Assembly: GCA_947561395.2 (NCBI GenBank)
Contig: OX387189.1
Span: forward strand, 27,404,329-27,468,328
Length of the DNA stretch: 64,000 bases
Source of the DNA: Buxus sempervirens
Taxonomy: Eukaryota > Streptophyta > Magnoliopsida > Buxales > Buxaceae
Direction: 5' to 3'
Position numbers and translations under genes: made by a program. Positions 24,140-36,425 of the stretch are shown piece after piece; the stretch's first letter is position 1; each line of letters opens with the position of its first letter. A model generated the notes under the pieces. The model did no database searches. It was not told the DNA's origin and saw only the letters and a list, made by a program, of their open reading frames with translations.

Positions 24140-24953
24140 AAGATCATCCAGTCATCAAATTCTTGGTAATTAAAATTCATGATAATTTTTTAAAATAATT
24201 GTGAATCAGTGTCGTTTTACTGTTCACAAAGGATGTTTTCCAAAAATACCTTCAACATAATTGTAAAAAAGTTTGTTTGTTATCATGTTTTAATGAAACT
24301 AAGAATTGTTTTGAGGGCATTTTTAGAAGTCTTATGTGAATAGTAGAATGACACTCATTCTAACCTATGAATCAGGGTTATATTTTAAAGTAACACTTAA
24401 AAAGGATTTTTTTTTATGGTCATTCGTACAATTACACCATCAAGTCACTCACGTCTCTTTTTATGGTACGAACAAAGCGCTAGGGGTTAAAACCTCTCTC
24501 ACGCTTCAAACTCAAGAGGGTTTGGCATGCCTACCAAGTACCACCCCATGTCCACAAGATGCACCACCACATGCCCAAGATGCAGGGAGATTGGATGCAA
24601 CTTGGGTTGGGTAAACTTTAAAACCACTTGACCCACGTTGGGTTTTATTTTATTATTTTTTAATACAAGTTTAGTTTGATTCAGTTTTAGGTTGGAGGTT
24701 CCATTAAACGAACCAAGCCGAAACCTGACTTACATGCTTGTTTCTAAATTGAACCAAATCGAACTAAATATATATTATATCTTGGTTTAATTTGTAGGCA
24801 TATTACTGTTTAGTTTTTATTAAAAAAAATTTGTGGTGAAATGCTTTTTAATGATTAAGAAAATGAAATGGTTGTGAAGTTGACCTAACCTGAACCAAAC
24901 GTATCGTTTGGGTTGGGTTGGTGTGGTTTGGGTTTAAGATTTTAAATTTTTAT
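24140..24953. other. AT-rich intergenic sequence
   Basis: Contains GGTTTGGTTT-like simple motifs near 24640-24930 and a short ORF with no recognisable features. Nothing else supported. Confidence 0.5.
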
Positions 24954-25348
24954 AGGAAAATTATAAAAAAGGTCATTTTTTTGGCCTGTGTTTATAAAAA
25001 CAGTCCATAAAAAATCTCATTTATAGAAAAGGAGCACTTTTCAAACGTAATTGACCTGTAATATCACTTTTCACAAAATTAAAAAGTAGTCACTTAGTTT
25101 ATTGTGACTAATAACGCTTGTATCTACATTGGATGTACTCGTATCCCATGTAGGGAAGCTTGTATCTCACATACAATGCGCTTGTGTCTCAAGAAAGCTT
25201 TGCTGGTATCCCACTTATCCCATATTGCTACAATAAAGTGATCTTTTAATGTTATTATTTTTAAAAGTGAACCTTTTCTAGAAATAAGTTCTTTGATAGA
25301 CTGTTTTTATAAATACCGGCCAAAAGTGACCCCTTTCATAATTTTCTC
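24954..25348. mobile_element. MULE-type MITE, 395 bp, TSD AATTTTTAT
   Basis: Terminal inverted repeats of about 90 bp: the left reads AGGAAAATTATAAAAAAGG and the right, reversed, GAGAAAATTATGAAAGGGG, with further matches through TTTATAAAAACAGTC. The perfect 9-bp duplication AATTTTTAT flanks it (24945-24953, 25349-25357), as Mutator-like elements produce. Non-coding. Confidence 0.8.
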
Positions 25349-25615
25349 AATTTTTATTTGGTTCTGTTTTCGATTTGAGAAAATTAGTTTTCAAATCGGT
25401 CATTTGGTTTATGGTTGACTCTTAATACGTTAAGTTTGGTATGAGGTTAAGGTCAACCTATCCAAATCAAACCAACTTGCACCCTTAGGCAGACGCGGCA
25501 GACCCAAACTACACGCAGGACAAACGCGGTAGCGAGGGAGAAAAATAAAAGTTGGCATTCACTAGGTTCCATCACCAACTACCTTGGTTTATTTAACCAA
25601 AAGGAAAAAAAGAAA

Positions 25616-28600
25616 GGGAAAATTATTAAAACGACCGTCATTTACAAAGTTATTGCAAAAAAAGTCGTTGAAAAGTCTTTCCTCCAAAAACCACCTACTA
25701 TTTGCAAAGTGATTCAAAAGCATTAATTGCTATTATCCATTTCCCAAATTACCCTTCCTTATAACTTAAAGAATAAAAACAAATTTCACCCAAATCTTTA
25801 ACTTTCTTCTTCCTTCTCAAACAAGCCATTCTTCCTTCTCAACGAAGCCGTCTAGGAGCATCATTGTTCAACCTTTCCGAGCAACATCGAGCGCCATTTA
25901 GTTGGAGAAAATCATTTACTTTGATCTCCCTTCTCAACTTATAACACTGAGTGCCATTGTTTGTGGTTCTCAACTTATCATAGCATCAAGCGCCAAAGAC
26001 CTAACTCTCTGAGAAGAAGTACCAATCGATGTTGTTGAAGAATAATCGGTGAAGAACATGAATGTCACCACTTACAGGTCAATCAATAGGTTGTGGATGT
26101 CACATAAAACCATTAGGATTGGGCATATTAAACAAGGAGTTTAAACAAAACGAAGATAACATTCCATACAAGGAAAATCACGCTTAATAAATCAATTAAT
26201 CGATATGGAGTGATGATCAATCAAAGAATAATAATCCAGAACATACTCTTTCGAGTCATGGGTTCATGATTAATCGAACTTTATATTCGATTAATCGATA
26301 ATTGAGCTACAACTATAACCATAGCAAGGGAAACAAGCATTTTCTTCATGGGATACAATCAATGATGAAGACTGCATAGGATACAAAAATAAACATCATG
26401 GGATACTCATATTATCATTGGTGGATACTAGCAACATCTTCGCGGGATACAACAATTTTCTTCACAACATATATGAGATTAATCGAACTTGTAAAGGTTA
26501 ACCATCTAGAAAGTCTCCCAGTCATAGGTTGATGATTAATCAAAATTTAGCTACAATTAATCAAGATGGGTTAACAATTAATCAAAGAATCTCGATTCGA
26601 AAACAAGAGAGCATTGAATATTGAGTTTATGCAGGATTAATAAGTCGATTAATCATGTTTTTGACAATTGATCGTCCAGAACATACTATTTGGAGTCGTG
26701 GGGTCACGATTAATAGAACTTTATCTTTGATTAATCGATCATTAGGCAGCAAGTATAACCATCGCGAGGCACTTATTATTTATTCGTGACTACCAGTATG
26801 ATATTCGTAGGCTACTTACATGTTCTTCAAGGGATACAAGCACTTCCTTTAGGGGATACAATCAGTAACGTTGATTAATTGTATTATGGCAATTAAGCAG
26901 GATTACTTTTCTTACTGTCTTATTGGTACATAGTTGCACGGCTTTTCATATTAATTAATATAATACACATGGATTACCTGGAACATTTTATAATCAACCA
27001 TATAATAATTTTTTGGTTAAATTTACAATCAAACATAGGAAGTATAGGCAAATTACATCAATAGTTGGTCCTCCAAGTATTACATCAATAACTTCACCAA
27101 AGTGTCTTACAATCAAACATTGAACTCATGTTTCCTATCCTAATGGTCCTCCAAGTATTGCACTCTCGATGTATTCTCTACAGTTCATAACCGAATCTCC
27201 ACTCTAAATCAAGTCCTATTGTTGTGGGTCCTATAGGCGTCTTTTACAGCTGAAATAGATATTCGGTAAGCATTGTTCATGAACTATAATTGTATCAGCA
27301 TATGCTCCAATTGATCAGCCACCTCCTGACAAACAACAAATGAAAAAATTGGTGGACCTGTGAGTTAAACCATCAATTCAATGAAATTTTAAAAATTTCC
27401 AAATTAAATCCTTAACAAAGTAAGGAAACTTTCTTACAGGGTCAATGTTAGGAAATTTAGAGTGGAGATCTTCAATGCTAGCTACAACATCCTTTCTGTG
27501 TTGTTGGGATTTGGCCTATATAAAACTCCGTTAGGATAGTTCAAATATTACAACAATAACAAGGTAAAAGCGAAGGAAGAATCTACAAACACAAAATATA
27601 TTAAAATGTAGATGAAAAATTTATGTATTATAATTTGAAATAGATAGAGTAGACACACTTTCTTACTCTTTCATTCATTGGAAGTTCACTTACGATTTCT
27701 TCATTTTCAAAGCCACCTCAAGATTTCCAAATTGACCTACAGAACCCAACAAATATAAGGAAAACCCTCATTATAGACATGAACATATGTTAAAGTAGTA
27801 AGCATAGTAATATACCTATCAAGGGCCATATCCATCGACAAATTTCTCCATTGTCACTTGTTCTTTTAAACGTTCTTTAGTCCATACCAAAATAGCACAT
27901 GCTTGTTAACATGGGATGTGCACATTTACCACCAAGCATACATATTCATATTTCAAGAGATTCATAGTAAAATTTCTATCACTATTTTTTACTTCAAAAT
28001 CATCTTGTGGCACATTGCATCATGACAAAGATCTATTTCTGAGAAGCAATATTTGATTTCACCAACAAGGATCACTTCATTGGCCACAGAGCTTACTTCT
28101 AGTAAGAAATAAAAGAATCTATTTTTGTGTGAAAAATTAAACAAACTAATAGCATTCGCAGGTCTTCAATCAGATTTCACTATAAACCAAGCTCAACATT
28201 CATCAAAAGACTCAGATGAATCGAACAACGGTTTTAATAACAAAACCATTCAAAAACATAGCAATTCTCTTGCCTTAAAAGGAACCTCAGTGAAATTCCA
28301 AGCAATTAAAATTTGTATTTTCTATAGAATATTAGATTAAAAATGTAAATTATAAAGAGCATAGGACTTATTCATACATGTATTGTTGCTTTATCCTGTT
28401 CCATCAAATAAAAACAAATGATCACCTCTTTGACCTGTACACTTAAAATTATGAGAAATCATTGTTTATATCAAGGGTGAGCCCTTCCACTATCCAATTT
28501 TTGTCATACATGGACTGTTTATAAGTAACTTCTCATATGTGGCTATGTTTGTCCCAATTCTTCTAGCATCCTACCACCCCCAAGGAACCACTCCTATTTC

Positions 28601-29769
28601 AATCAAAACTCAAACAAACCACAATCGGCACCATCGTCCCATCCAATCCATCTCCTGACCACCTCAAAACCCACAAAGAATCCACATTCATGACTAAGAA
28701 TTTAGCCACCCCTAATCCAAGTTGTTTTTAAGCAAAACTAAACCATATTCATGGATAAGTTTGCACATCCATTAGATAGAAATTCTTAAGCATCAATTGC
28801 ATGATTCTAAGTCCAAGAAAAAATTTAAATTTTAAGATGTAGCTTAACTCACACGAGAATTACCAAAAAAGAAGAGTAATTTCTTTTCTAACAAATATGA
28901 ACTCATAGTGCATCACTCAAAACAAGTCGTCAGCGACAAGGAACCTTCATCATAGGTCGGTTGATGCTCTAACGGAAATGATGAATTGGCCAGGCACTCA
29001 AGTAGTCATTGAAGCTTCGCCAGTGACAAACTCAATGAAAGAGAGATTTCGGTTGAAACCCCTCTTTCTCAACATCCTCGCCAATTGATGTTGAAACCCA
29101 TCTTTCTTGACACTATAATTGAGTGAATGGACGAAATCACCACTTGAAGCAGGACTCAAACCGCTAGATGTGAGAACGAGAAAGTTGATGAAAGAAAATG
29201 AGACAGAGAAGATGGGATTCACCTACTCTTATGATTCAATTGAGACACAATCAAATTTTAACGATTTAGGGCTTCATTGAGAATATGAGAAAATAACAAT
29301 TTTACATGGGAGCTCATCAAATTAAGGCGTCATTGAGAAGACAAAGAGGAATCGTTGTGCTCCAACCAAGGTTGCCGACGCTGTGAAGAGTGAAGACGAA
29401 TGAATGGAGTCTTCTCAGATGGTTGGCTTCATTGAGAATGGAGGGAACGAAATATGGCATATTTTTTTTGCCTTTCGAGAATGCAGTTTGGAAGAGCAAG
29501 CCGTTTCCTTCTCCAGGGAGCTAATGGCAACCGATCTCCAATGGCATCCTCAAACAGGGAGTTTGGGAGAGTTCATGCTCGATTTGGGGTTTTTGGGGTC
29601 TATTCTAAGGTTATAAGGAAGGGTAATTTGGGGAATGGATATTAGCAATTAATGCTTTTGGACTGAAGATCAATTAGTTTGATAAAGTTGCATGTTTTTG
29701 GAGGAAAGACTTTTCAACGGATTTTTATGCAATATCTTTGTAAAAGACGGTCGTTTTAATAATTTTACG
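25616..29769. mobile_element. Mutator-like element, 4.15 kb, TSD AAAAAGAAA
   Basis: Left end GGGAAAATTATTAAAACGAC and right end (reversed) CGTAAAATTATTAAAACGAC begin inverted repeats of about 150 bp that share GTTGAAAAGTCTTTCCTCC and AAAAGCATTAATTGCTA. A 9-bp direct repeat AAAAAGAAA lies outside both ends (25607-25615, 29770-29778). It is low complexity, so weaker proof alone. The interior has no recognisable transposase, and the short ORFs at 28125 and 28998-29222 have no motifs. Most likely non-autonomous. It ends 123 bp before the receptor kinase ATG. Confidence 0.75.
26227..26800. repeat. Two diverged direct repeats with ATTAATCG motifs
   Basis: About 120 bp at 26238-26340 recurs near 26675-26790. 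Shared landmarks are CCAGAACATACT, CGATTAATCGATNATT and TATAACCATNGC. The spacing is about 436 bp. Many ATTAATCGA palindromes and ATGGGATAC motifs also fill 26100-26880. Internal to the MULE. Confidence 0.6.
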
Positions 29770-29812
29770 AAAAAGAAATGAATAAGTTGAACACAGATTT
29801 CATAATGCAAAC

Positions 29813-29821
29813 ATTATATAT
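29813..29821 (+). promoter_or_regulatory. Candidate TATA box of lectin receptor kinase
   Basis: TTATATATC about 72 bp upstream of the ATG at 29893. It lies between the MULE end and the gene, so a core promoter could survive the insertion. Position-based inference only. Confidence 0.35.
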
Positions 29822-29892
29822 CAACCTTACTAAACAAGCTATTAACCATATTTTCTTATCATTAATATTCCTCTGTTGAAACCTTCTCAACG

Positions 29893-31975
29893 ATGGCTAT
29901 TAGTGGCTACTCTCATCTGCAGTCTTGCGTCCTCATGTTCATGATTTTAATCATCCTAATATCGTCTGTGTATCCATTTATCTTTTAGTTTTTCCAAATT
30001 TGATGCGAATAATCAGGACATAGAATACGAGGGAAATGCTTTTCCTCTCAACGGTACCATCAAACTCACCACAACTCTGAACAATATCTTTGTTGATCGG
30101 AGTTCTAGTCGTGCAACGTACAAGAAACCAGTGCAGCTGGGGAACAAGTCTACAGGAACTCTCATCGATTTCGACACCAAATTCTCCTTCTTCATAACAA
30201 CCAAGAAAAGTACAGGGGATGGGCTTGTGTTCTTCCTCGCTGCAAACCGTTCCTTGCCTATAAATTCCCACGGTCAGTGCCTTGGTCTTATGAACTGTCA
30301 AAAGTTAAACTCATCACAAAGTCCATTTGTTGCAGTAGAGTTTGATAACTATAAAAATAGCTGGGACCATGATTACTATCACTTTGGTATCGATGTCAAG
30401 TCTCTTGAATCTGTTGTAACTCGTCCATGGCTACCTGAATCGAGGCGTGTGAATGCTCACATTAGGTACGATTCAAATTTAGAAACACTTACTACCATCG
30501 TCACTTACGATGACATGACAAATGCCATTTACAATATTTCTCATGTAGTGGATTTAAGGGAGTCTTTACCCGAATGGGTTATTGTTGGCTTCTTGGCTTC
30601 CACCGGAGATTCACTTCAAATGCATACTATTACGTCTTGGGACTTTAATTTGACTTTAGCAACTGTGGATGCCAACACAAATGCAAGAGAGCCAATGGGA
30701 TCTCCCACAAACATCGGTAACCGTCGGGGTAGCAAAGGAAAAAAGGTCCTAAAAATTGCCATTCCCCTTAGTGTATTTGTTTTCATTTTGGCACCTTGTT
30801 TGATCTGGTTTCTCTACAAAAAGAACCAAAGACTTGGTAGTGAGAACCAAGGAAATGATGTTGTGTCAAGCAATCCTTTTGATGTAGTGAATGATGGTGG
30901 TGTCTCAAATGATATGTTTGGAAGGAATACGTACAAACCAAAGAGATTCTCCTTTGGTGAATTGGCTGAAGCAATAGGTAACTTCAAAAGGGAGAGGATT
31001 ATTGGGAGAGGAGGATTTGGTCTTGTTTACAACAGCATTCTAAGAGAAGAGGGTATAGACGTGGCAATCAAGAGGTTCAATGAGGATGCTGGTCAAGGTA
31101 TAAAAGAGTTCAAAGCTGAAGTGAATATCATTAGTCGACTAAGACACAGGAACTTGGTGGAACTTTTTGGCTATTACCATGATGAAGGGCAGAAAGACCT
31201 CATTCTAGTCTACGAATTCATGCACAACGGTAGCCTCCATGACCATCTCTTCAATGAGAGAAGCTACATGTTGACATGGGAGAAGAGGTACGGTATAGCA
31301 CTTGATTTGGCGCATGGTTTACATTATCTTCATGAAGGAGGCAAGCAATATGTGGTGCACAGGGATATCAAATCAGCCAATGTTTTGTTGGGTTTGAATT
31401 TCAGAGCCAAACTTGGGGATTTCGGACTGGCAAGGCTCGTGGAGCAAGGAAATGACCCATTAACAACCTATAAAGCTGGGACTAGAGGATACTTGGCTCC
31501 TAAATGTGCACTTTATGATCAAAAGCCTAGCAAGGAATCGGACGTTTACAGTTTTGGGATCGTTGCTTTGGAGATTTGCTGTGGGAAAAAGGCACTTGAG
31601 CAGATCAAAGGAAAAACAAAAGAGTTGGTTCATTGGGTTTGGAAGCTCTATGGCAAAGGAAAGATTCTTGAAGCAACTAACACAAGACTGCGCAGGGAAT
31701 TTGACAAGGAAGAGATGGTGCGCTTGTTGCTTGTAGGCTTATGGTGCGCTCATCCACACAAACGAAGCCGACCTTCTATAGAAATAGCCCTTCATGTGCT
31801 TCTGTTTAAGGAAGCCAAACTACCTAATTTACCACCTAAGAAACCTGAATGGGCAAACCCTTCTCTAACTACAGTTTCTGAGTCATCCTCTTCAAGTTTG
31901 TTAGCACCTTCTAGCAATTCCCAATATTTTGTCGCACAGTCCACATTGGTCCAGGTTGAAAAGGGTGTGGATTGA
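29893..31975 (+). CDS. L-type lectin-domain receptor-like kinase, reading frame changed near the N-terminus
   Basis: Plasma-membrane receptor kinase: extracellular legume-lectin domain, one membrane helix, cytosolic Ser/Thr kinase. ATG at 29893 opens a signal-peptide-like frame (hydrophobic VLMFMILIILISSVYP), which stops after about 30 codons. The mature domain (SFSFSKFDANNQDIEYEG onward) continues one frame over from about 29981 to TGA 31973. One extra T near 29975-29985 would explain this, as mutation or sequence error. Counting from codon 30131: lectin fold to about 178 (GDGLVFFL, VAVEFDNYKNSWD), membrane helix 206-228, kinase 280-560 with GRGGFGLVY, VAIK, HRDIKSAN and DFG all present. The APE motif reads APK (Lys codon 31502-31504). 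Intronless, as usual for LecRKs. It looks closest to the LecRK-IX group (SKESDVYSFG). Family call is firm, functionality doubtful. Confidence 0.9.
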
Positions 31976-32686
31976 ACAAAAGTTGGAAATAAGCATTCCT
32001 TGAGGTCAAATCACAGGTATTGTATCCTATCCTCCTTTAGAGAGCAGCATATCTCTAGTGCTCCAATAAGTGTTAATACATTTTGAGGTTTTCCCCCCTA
32101 TTACACTGCATTTATCTATTAGCAAAAGAATTAGAAACAAAGAAGGGCCTTTTGGGAATAGAATGTTATGTAGATAGTTAGTTATGATACTCGTACACAT
32201 GACAGTAACAAACCTTGGTATTGGAATAAATTGGGAAAAATTGGAGGGATATAAATGCCAAGTTAAAATAGGGAGTTGGCTTTAAATAATAGTATATATA
32301 AGCAATAATAGTTTCTTGCTGGTAGTTAATTATGTTTTTTATTCAAGTTGAAAAAGGCACAAAGTTGAACTTTTTTTAGTCTCTTCTCAACTATTATAGT
32401 CCCAAAAAAATATTACATTGAGGGTCCCATTGGTTTAATTAATTGATATTGGAGTTAAGAATTCTAATTAAGATTCCAATTAAGGAATGGATTTTAATAT
32501 AATTGAAATTTTGTGATTGGATGACAAGAGAAATTTAAATTTCAAATTGGCAATTCATAAAAATTAGGTTTTAATTCCAATTCTATAATCTTATAAAATT
32601 CAATAACTATTTCTTAATTAATAGAAACTAATACTAATATAAACCTTCTCCTTATTTCTCTCTCTAGATCATTTTCCTTGCTCTAA
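31976..32686. other. 3' flank of receptor kinase, AT-rich
   Basis: No gene seen. It presumably contains the kinase 3' UTR. AATTCCAATT-like short palindromes cluster at 32450-32600. The final part (32650-32680) is CT-rich and continues on the other side of the MITE at 38211. Confidence 0.5.
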
Positions 32687-32859
32687 GGCTGTGTTTTGAG
32701 CCTTGGATTTGAGGAGAAAAGAAAAGAAAGCTAAAAAGGAAAAGAAAAGAAGAGAAGAGAAAAGAAAAGAAAAATACTGATTTTCTTTCCTTTTCTGATG
32801 TTTGGATGAAATGAGAAATTAGAAGAAAAGAAAAATATATTTTAGTAAGATGATGGGTT

Positions 32860-32966
32860 GGGGTGCTGGGTGGTGGTGGGTGGTGGTGGTGGGCAGCGGT
32901 GGGTGCTAGTGTTGGTGGGCGATGGTGGCGGCGGCGGCTAGTGGTGGTGGTGGTGGTGGGCGGTGG
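32860..32966. repeat. (GGT)n-rich simple repeat, left part
   Basis: GGTGGTGG/GGCGG repeats in the MITE core. The same repeat resumes at 37870-38045 after the nested LTR, so the LTR inserted into the array. Confidence 0.85.
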
Positions 32967-34016
32967 TGTAAGATCTCGAATTTTGGTTAACGTTCGAGAA
33001 TTAATTAAGAAATTCTAATTATAGTTAATTGTGGAATTTCCAGATATCCAAGAAACAAGGGTAAATTGGGGATTCGATCACTTAAGCGCACAGAGCAGTA
33101 AATTATGGTTTGTAGCTTTGTTAATAATAAGTGGAATTATTATATTATTCGCATTCAATTGTTTAAAGAGGTGCTAATGTAGGTGATTAAGTGGAGAAGA
33201 AAATCAGGGGATTGAATGGCTGGGGGAGCTGTTCATGTAGGAAATGCATAGGCGAGCAACTAGCAAATCACGGTTCAAATTGGTTCGAGCACCAAGGAGA
33301 GGTATAAAGAGTCGACTTGTTTCATTTGGTCGGTTTCGCACAAATTGTTGGGAGAGGGGAATTTCTGTTGGAGCATAACCAGAGCAAGGAGAAGAGAAGG
33401 TGAGCTGAGAATCGGGAGTGAGATCGTTGGAGATCCTCGGAGGAGAACTACTTGCTGATCTGAGATCTCAGCGACTGGAGATTTTGGAGGTGCGATCATT
33501 TCAGTGGTAGATCTACAAAAGATCAGGTAAGATCAGTTAATCCCTCGAATGTGAGCGAATTAAGTGTTAAGCAAGGTTAGAACTCAGATCTAATCAGGTC
33601 TGATTGCTCCTGTACATCAGAGTCAAGCGGCTGTTGAAAGTTCTCAATTTAGAGTTGCATTGATCAAAGAAATTGGAAGCTAGAAGACTGAGTTAGCTAT
33701 CCAAGTAAGTAGCACCGAATTTATACCTGGATTTGCAACCGATTGCACAGTTTGATTTGAATATATGTGATGCAAATTGAGATTGTCGTTAAGGAACTGA
33801 TTATTGGGGAAAATTTCAGCTCGGAGCGTGATCTTAGTAGGATTAATTTCAATTTGGGTTTAAATGACTGTTAGAGGTGTTAGGAGTTTGAGATTGCCAT
33901 CATAGAGGTTTAATTTCCAGTCAATCATTGTGGAATTGAGCTAACAGAGGCTAAAAACCTCTGTCGGAGAAATCAGGGGTATCCGCTGAGTGCCGCCCAC
34001 TAATTTTGCTAAGCAG

Positions 34017-36425
34017 TGTTAGCACCTGATTTTTGCACCCCTAAAATGAAGAAAAATGAAAAGTCAAACTAAAAGTCAAACCCTGAGGGGGTCAAAAAAT
34101 TGACTTTGGTTCAAGTGGATTTGGCCATCAAACTTCGTCTCATTAAAAAGAGCACTTCGACACAGTTCCAACGCAACTAAGTTTGCTGGAATCGGAGTCT
34201 AGATGAGAAAGTTATGAACCGGTCAAACTTTTGGGGAGCGAAAAGTTGACTTTTTGCTTGACCCCAATTCAACTACCCAAATTGATCCTAGTGCATAGGT
34301 CGTTCCAAGCTGATTCCAACGACACTAAGTTTGCTGAAATCGGACACCGGACGAAGAAGTTATGGGTAGTTGAAGTTTCAGAAAAATTGCCCATGTGGCA
34401 AAAAGGCAGCAGAAAGTAGGGTAAATCAATAAAATAAATGTGTTTTCTAATACATTAAATATTTTAATAATATTTTAATTACAAAATCTCGTTTTATAAT
34501 AAAATAATAAAATAAAATCGAATAAAAATCTTACAAAAATTCAAATTTAATAAAAGGTTTGAAATCAACATTTTAAAAACATGCTCGCCCGTATTTGAAG
34601 AGCGGGCAGGGCATGCCCATACTTCAAATACGGGCAAGCCTTTTGGAAGGGGACACGCGTCGCTGTACGGTGGGACACGCATCCTGTACGGGCGATTCAC
34701 GCGAGATTTGCGCACGAAGGCGGCTCGCCCGTACTTGAATTACGGGCAAAGCATGCCCGTAATTCAAGTACAAGCACGAAATTTTGCCTATAAATAGAGG
34801 GGCCAGCCCCCCATTTCAACAAGCTGGTCCCCCAGGCCTCTCCCCCTCTCCTTCCTTGCCATTTTTACGCTTAACCCCTGCCTAGTTTCTGTCGCTCTCA
34901 ATACTGAACCCCGAAATACCCAAAATACTCCTGAATTGCTATTTAGCCTTTCCATTTCATCCCTTTCAAATCAAAAGAGAAGGAACCCCTTTTCCATTCC
35001 CTTTTGGAGAAACAAGGAAAGTGTGGAAGCGTTGCCGAAATTCTCGGAAAACCACAATATAACCAAATCAAGAAGGTAGTGTTTAGGTAACATTTCTAGT
35101 GACTTTCTCCTTAACATATATAAGAATTGCTTTGTTTAAGCAACTTTGAATTCTTCTTAGTTTACTATATTGTTACTAATCTGTTTATTATGTCTGGCAT
35201 ATCATGAGAAACCCCATGAAAGATGGGTGATTGAATGCAAAAATGGGGAGAAGGTAGTTTTACCAAAAGTCTAATAAAAATACATAAATCAACATGATGT
35301 CCATGCACTCATTAAAGAAGGGACTTGTCCTTCTAAATTATCTCATGTATCCTATACTCTCCCCTCTTATTCCCTTCTTGACATTGGTCATGGGTAATTA
35401 AAAGAAGATCTCACTCCTTTGAAGAATGTAAAAGCAAGAAAAGGAAAGCCTTGGAGGCCAAATGAAGAGAAAGTGCCCCTGTGAAGATGCTGCAGAACCC
35501 TAATATAGGTCGTCGGACTCTCCATGAAGATCATAGAATTGTTTCTGGTCGAAATCGGCCCAAAAACTGTAAAAACAGGAGTGCCTGTATTTACTATACG
35601 GTCTGGGCATGCCCGTATTTGCTATACGGGCAAGCCTAAACCGTATTCTATTTACCGGCAAGGCCAGCCCATATAGAAAATACGGGCAATTTTAAAAATA
35701 ACTTAAAAAATCAATTTTTCGGCCCGGTTGGATCCAAATCCGACCCGAATTGGTTTTGATCCGACCCAATGAATAATTTGGATTGTTTAAGTCCACTTTT
35801 GGACCATGGGTATAGATGTGCCCACCAAGACCTCCCTGGGCCCACTTATGGGGCCCACCTTTGACCGGCCCAAACCGGGCCCGTTTTCAACAAACGGGCC
35901 CAAGGCCACCTGATCCCTGGCTAATGGGCCAAATCCAAAACCCATCAAGCTCTAACATGTATATATAATTAAATAAACAAAATAAACCAAAAAGGGTTAC
36001 CCAATAACCCTACTGGGCCCAAGCCTAAACTTGGCAACCCACAGGCCTTCCAACGGGGCCCATATTAGACCCACCTCACTTAAATAAAAGATAAAAATGA
36101 AATAAAAGGGGCCCACACCTCCAGAGGACCCCACCAGACCCAAGAAGAGGCATGTTGGTCTAGGAAAGGGTGAAAATTGAGTCAAAAACCAGGGAGACCC
36201 GAGGGACCCGTCAAACCGCCGGGGCGGGCCGGGGTGTCTTCGGACTTCTCCGGACGTAACCGAGGACTTAGCTAGATCTCTAATAAGCCGCAGACCAGAC
36301 TTAGACCCGGATAGGCAATTCCCGTGTCTGCCTGCACCTCTCAGGCAGTGGCGACTCCAAAAGTCCCGAGGTACGCACTTACACGTGCGCCTCGTGTGCG
36401 ATCTAGTCATTTTTAGGTGCGCACG
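34017..36425 (+). mobile_element. Family B solo LTR nested in family C LTR
   Basis: Starts TGTTAGCACCTGATTTTTGC (34017) and ends TTTTTAGGTGCGCAC near 36425. The ends are inverted matches (GGTGC). It carries U3 tandem repeats (34120-34380), strong palindromes (34570-34780), a TATA box (GCCTATAAATAG, 34787), the GGCCC-rich segment and CTCAGGCAGTGGCGACTCC. A flanking duplication is not clear. No coding domain. Confidence 0.6.
34570..34780. repeat. Palindromes, GCCCGTATTTGAA...TTCAAATACGGGC
   Basis: Two imperfect palindromes of about 50 bp centred on GGGCATGCCC/AAGCATGC, directly upstream of the TATA box. A similar one lies at 35600-35680. Each could form a long hairpin. Confidence 0.7.

Noticed and set aside
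30131-30133. GTG at 30131 as the start of the receptor kinase
   Set aside because: Would remove the signal peptide and the first strands of the lectin fold. The ATG at 29893 with a frame change downstream explains the gene better.
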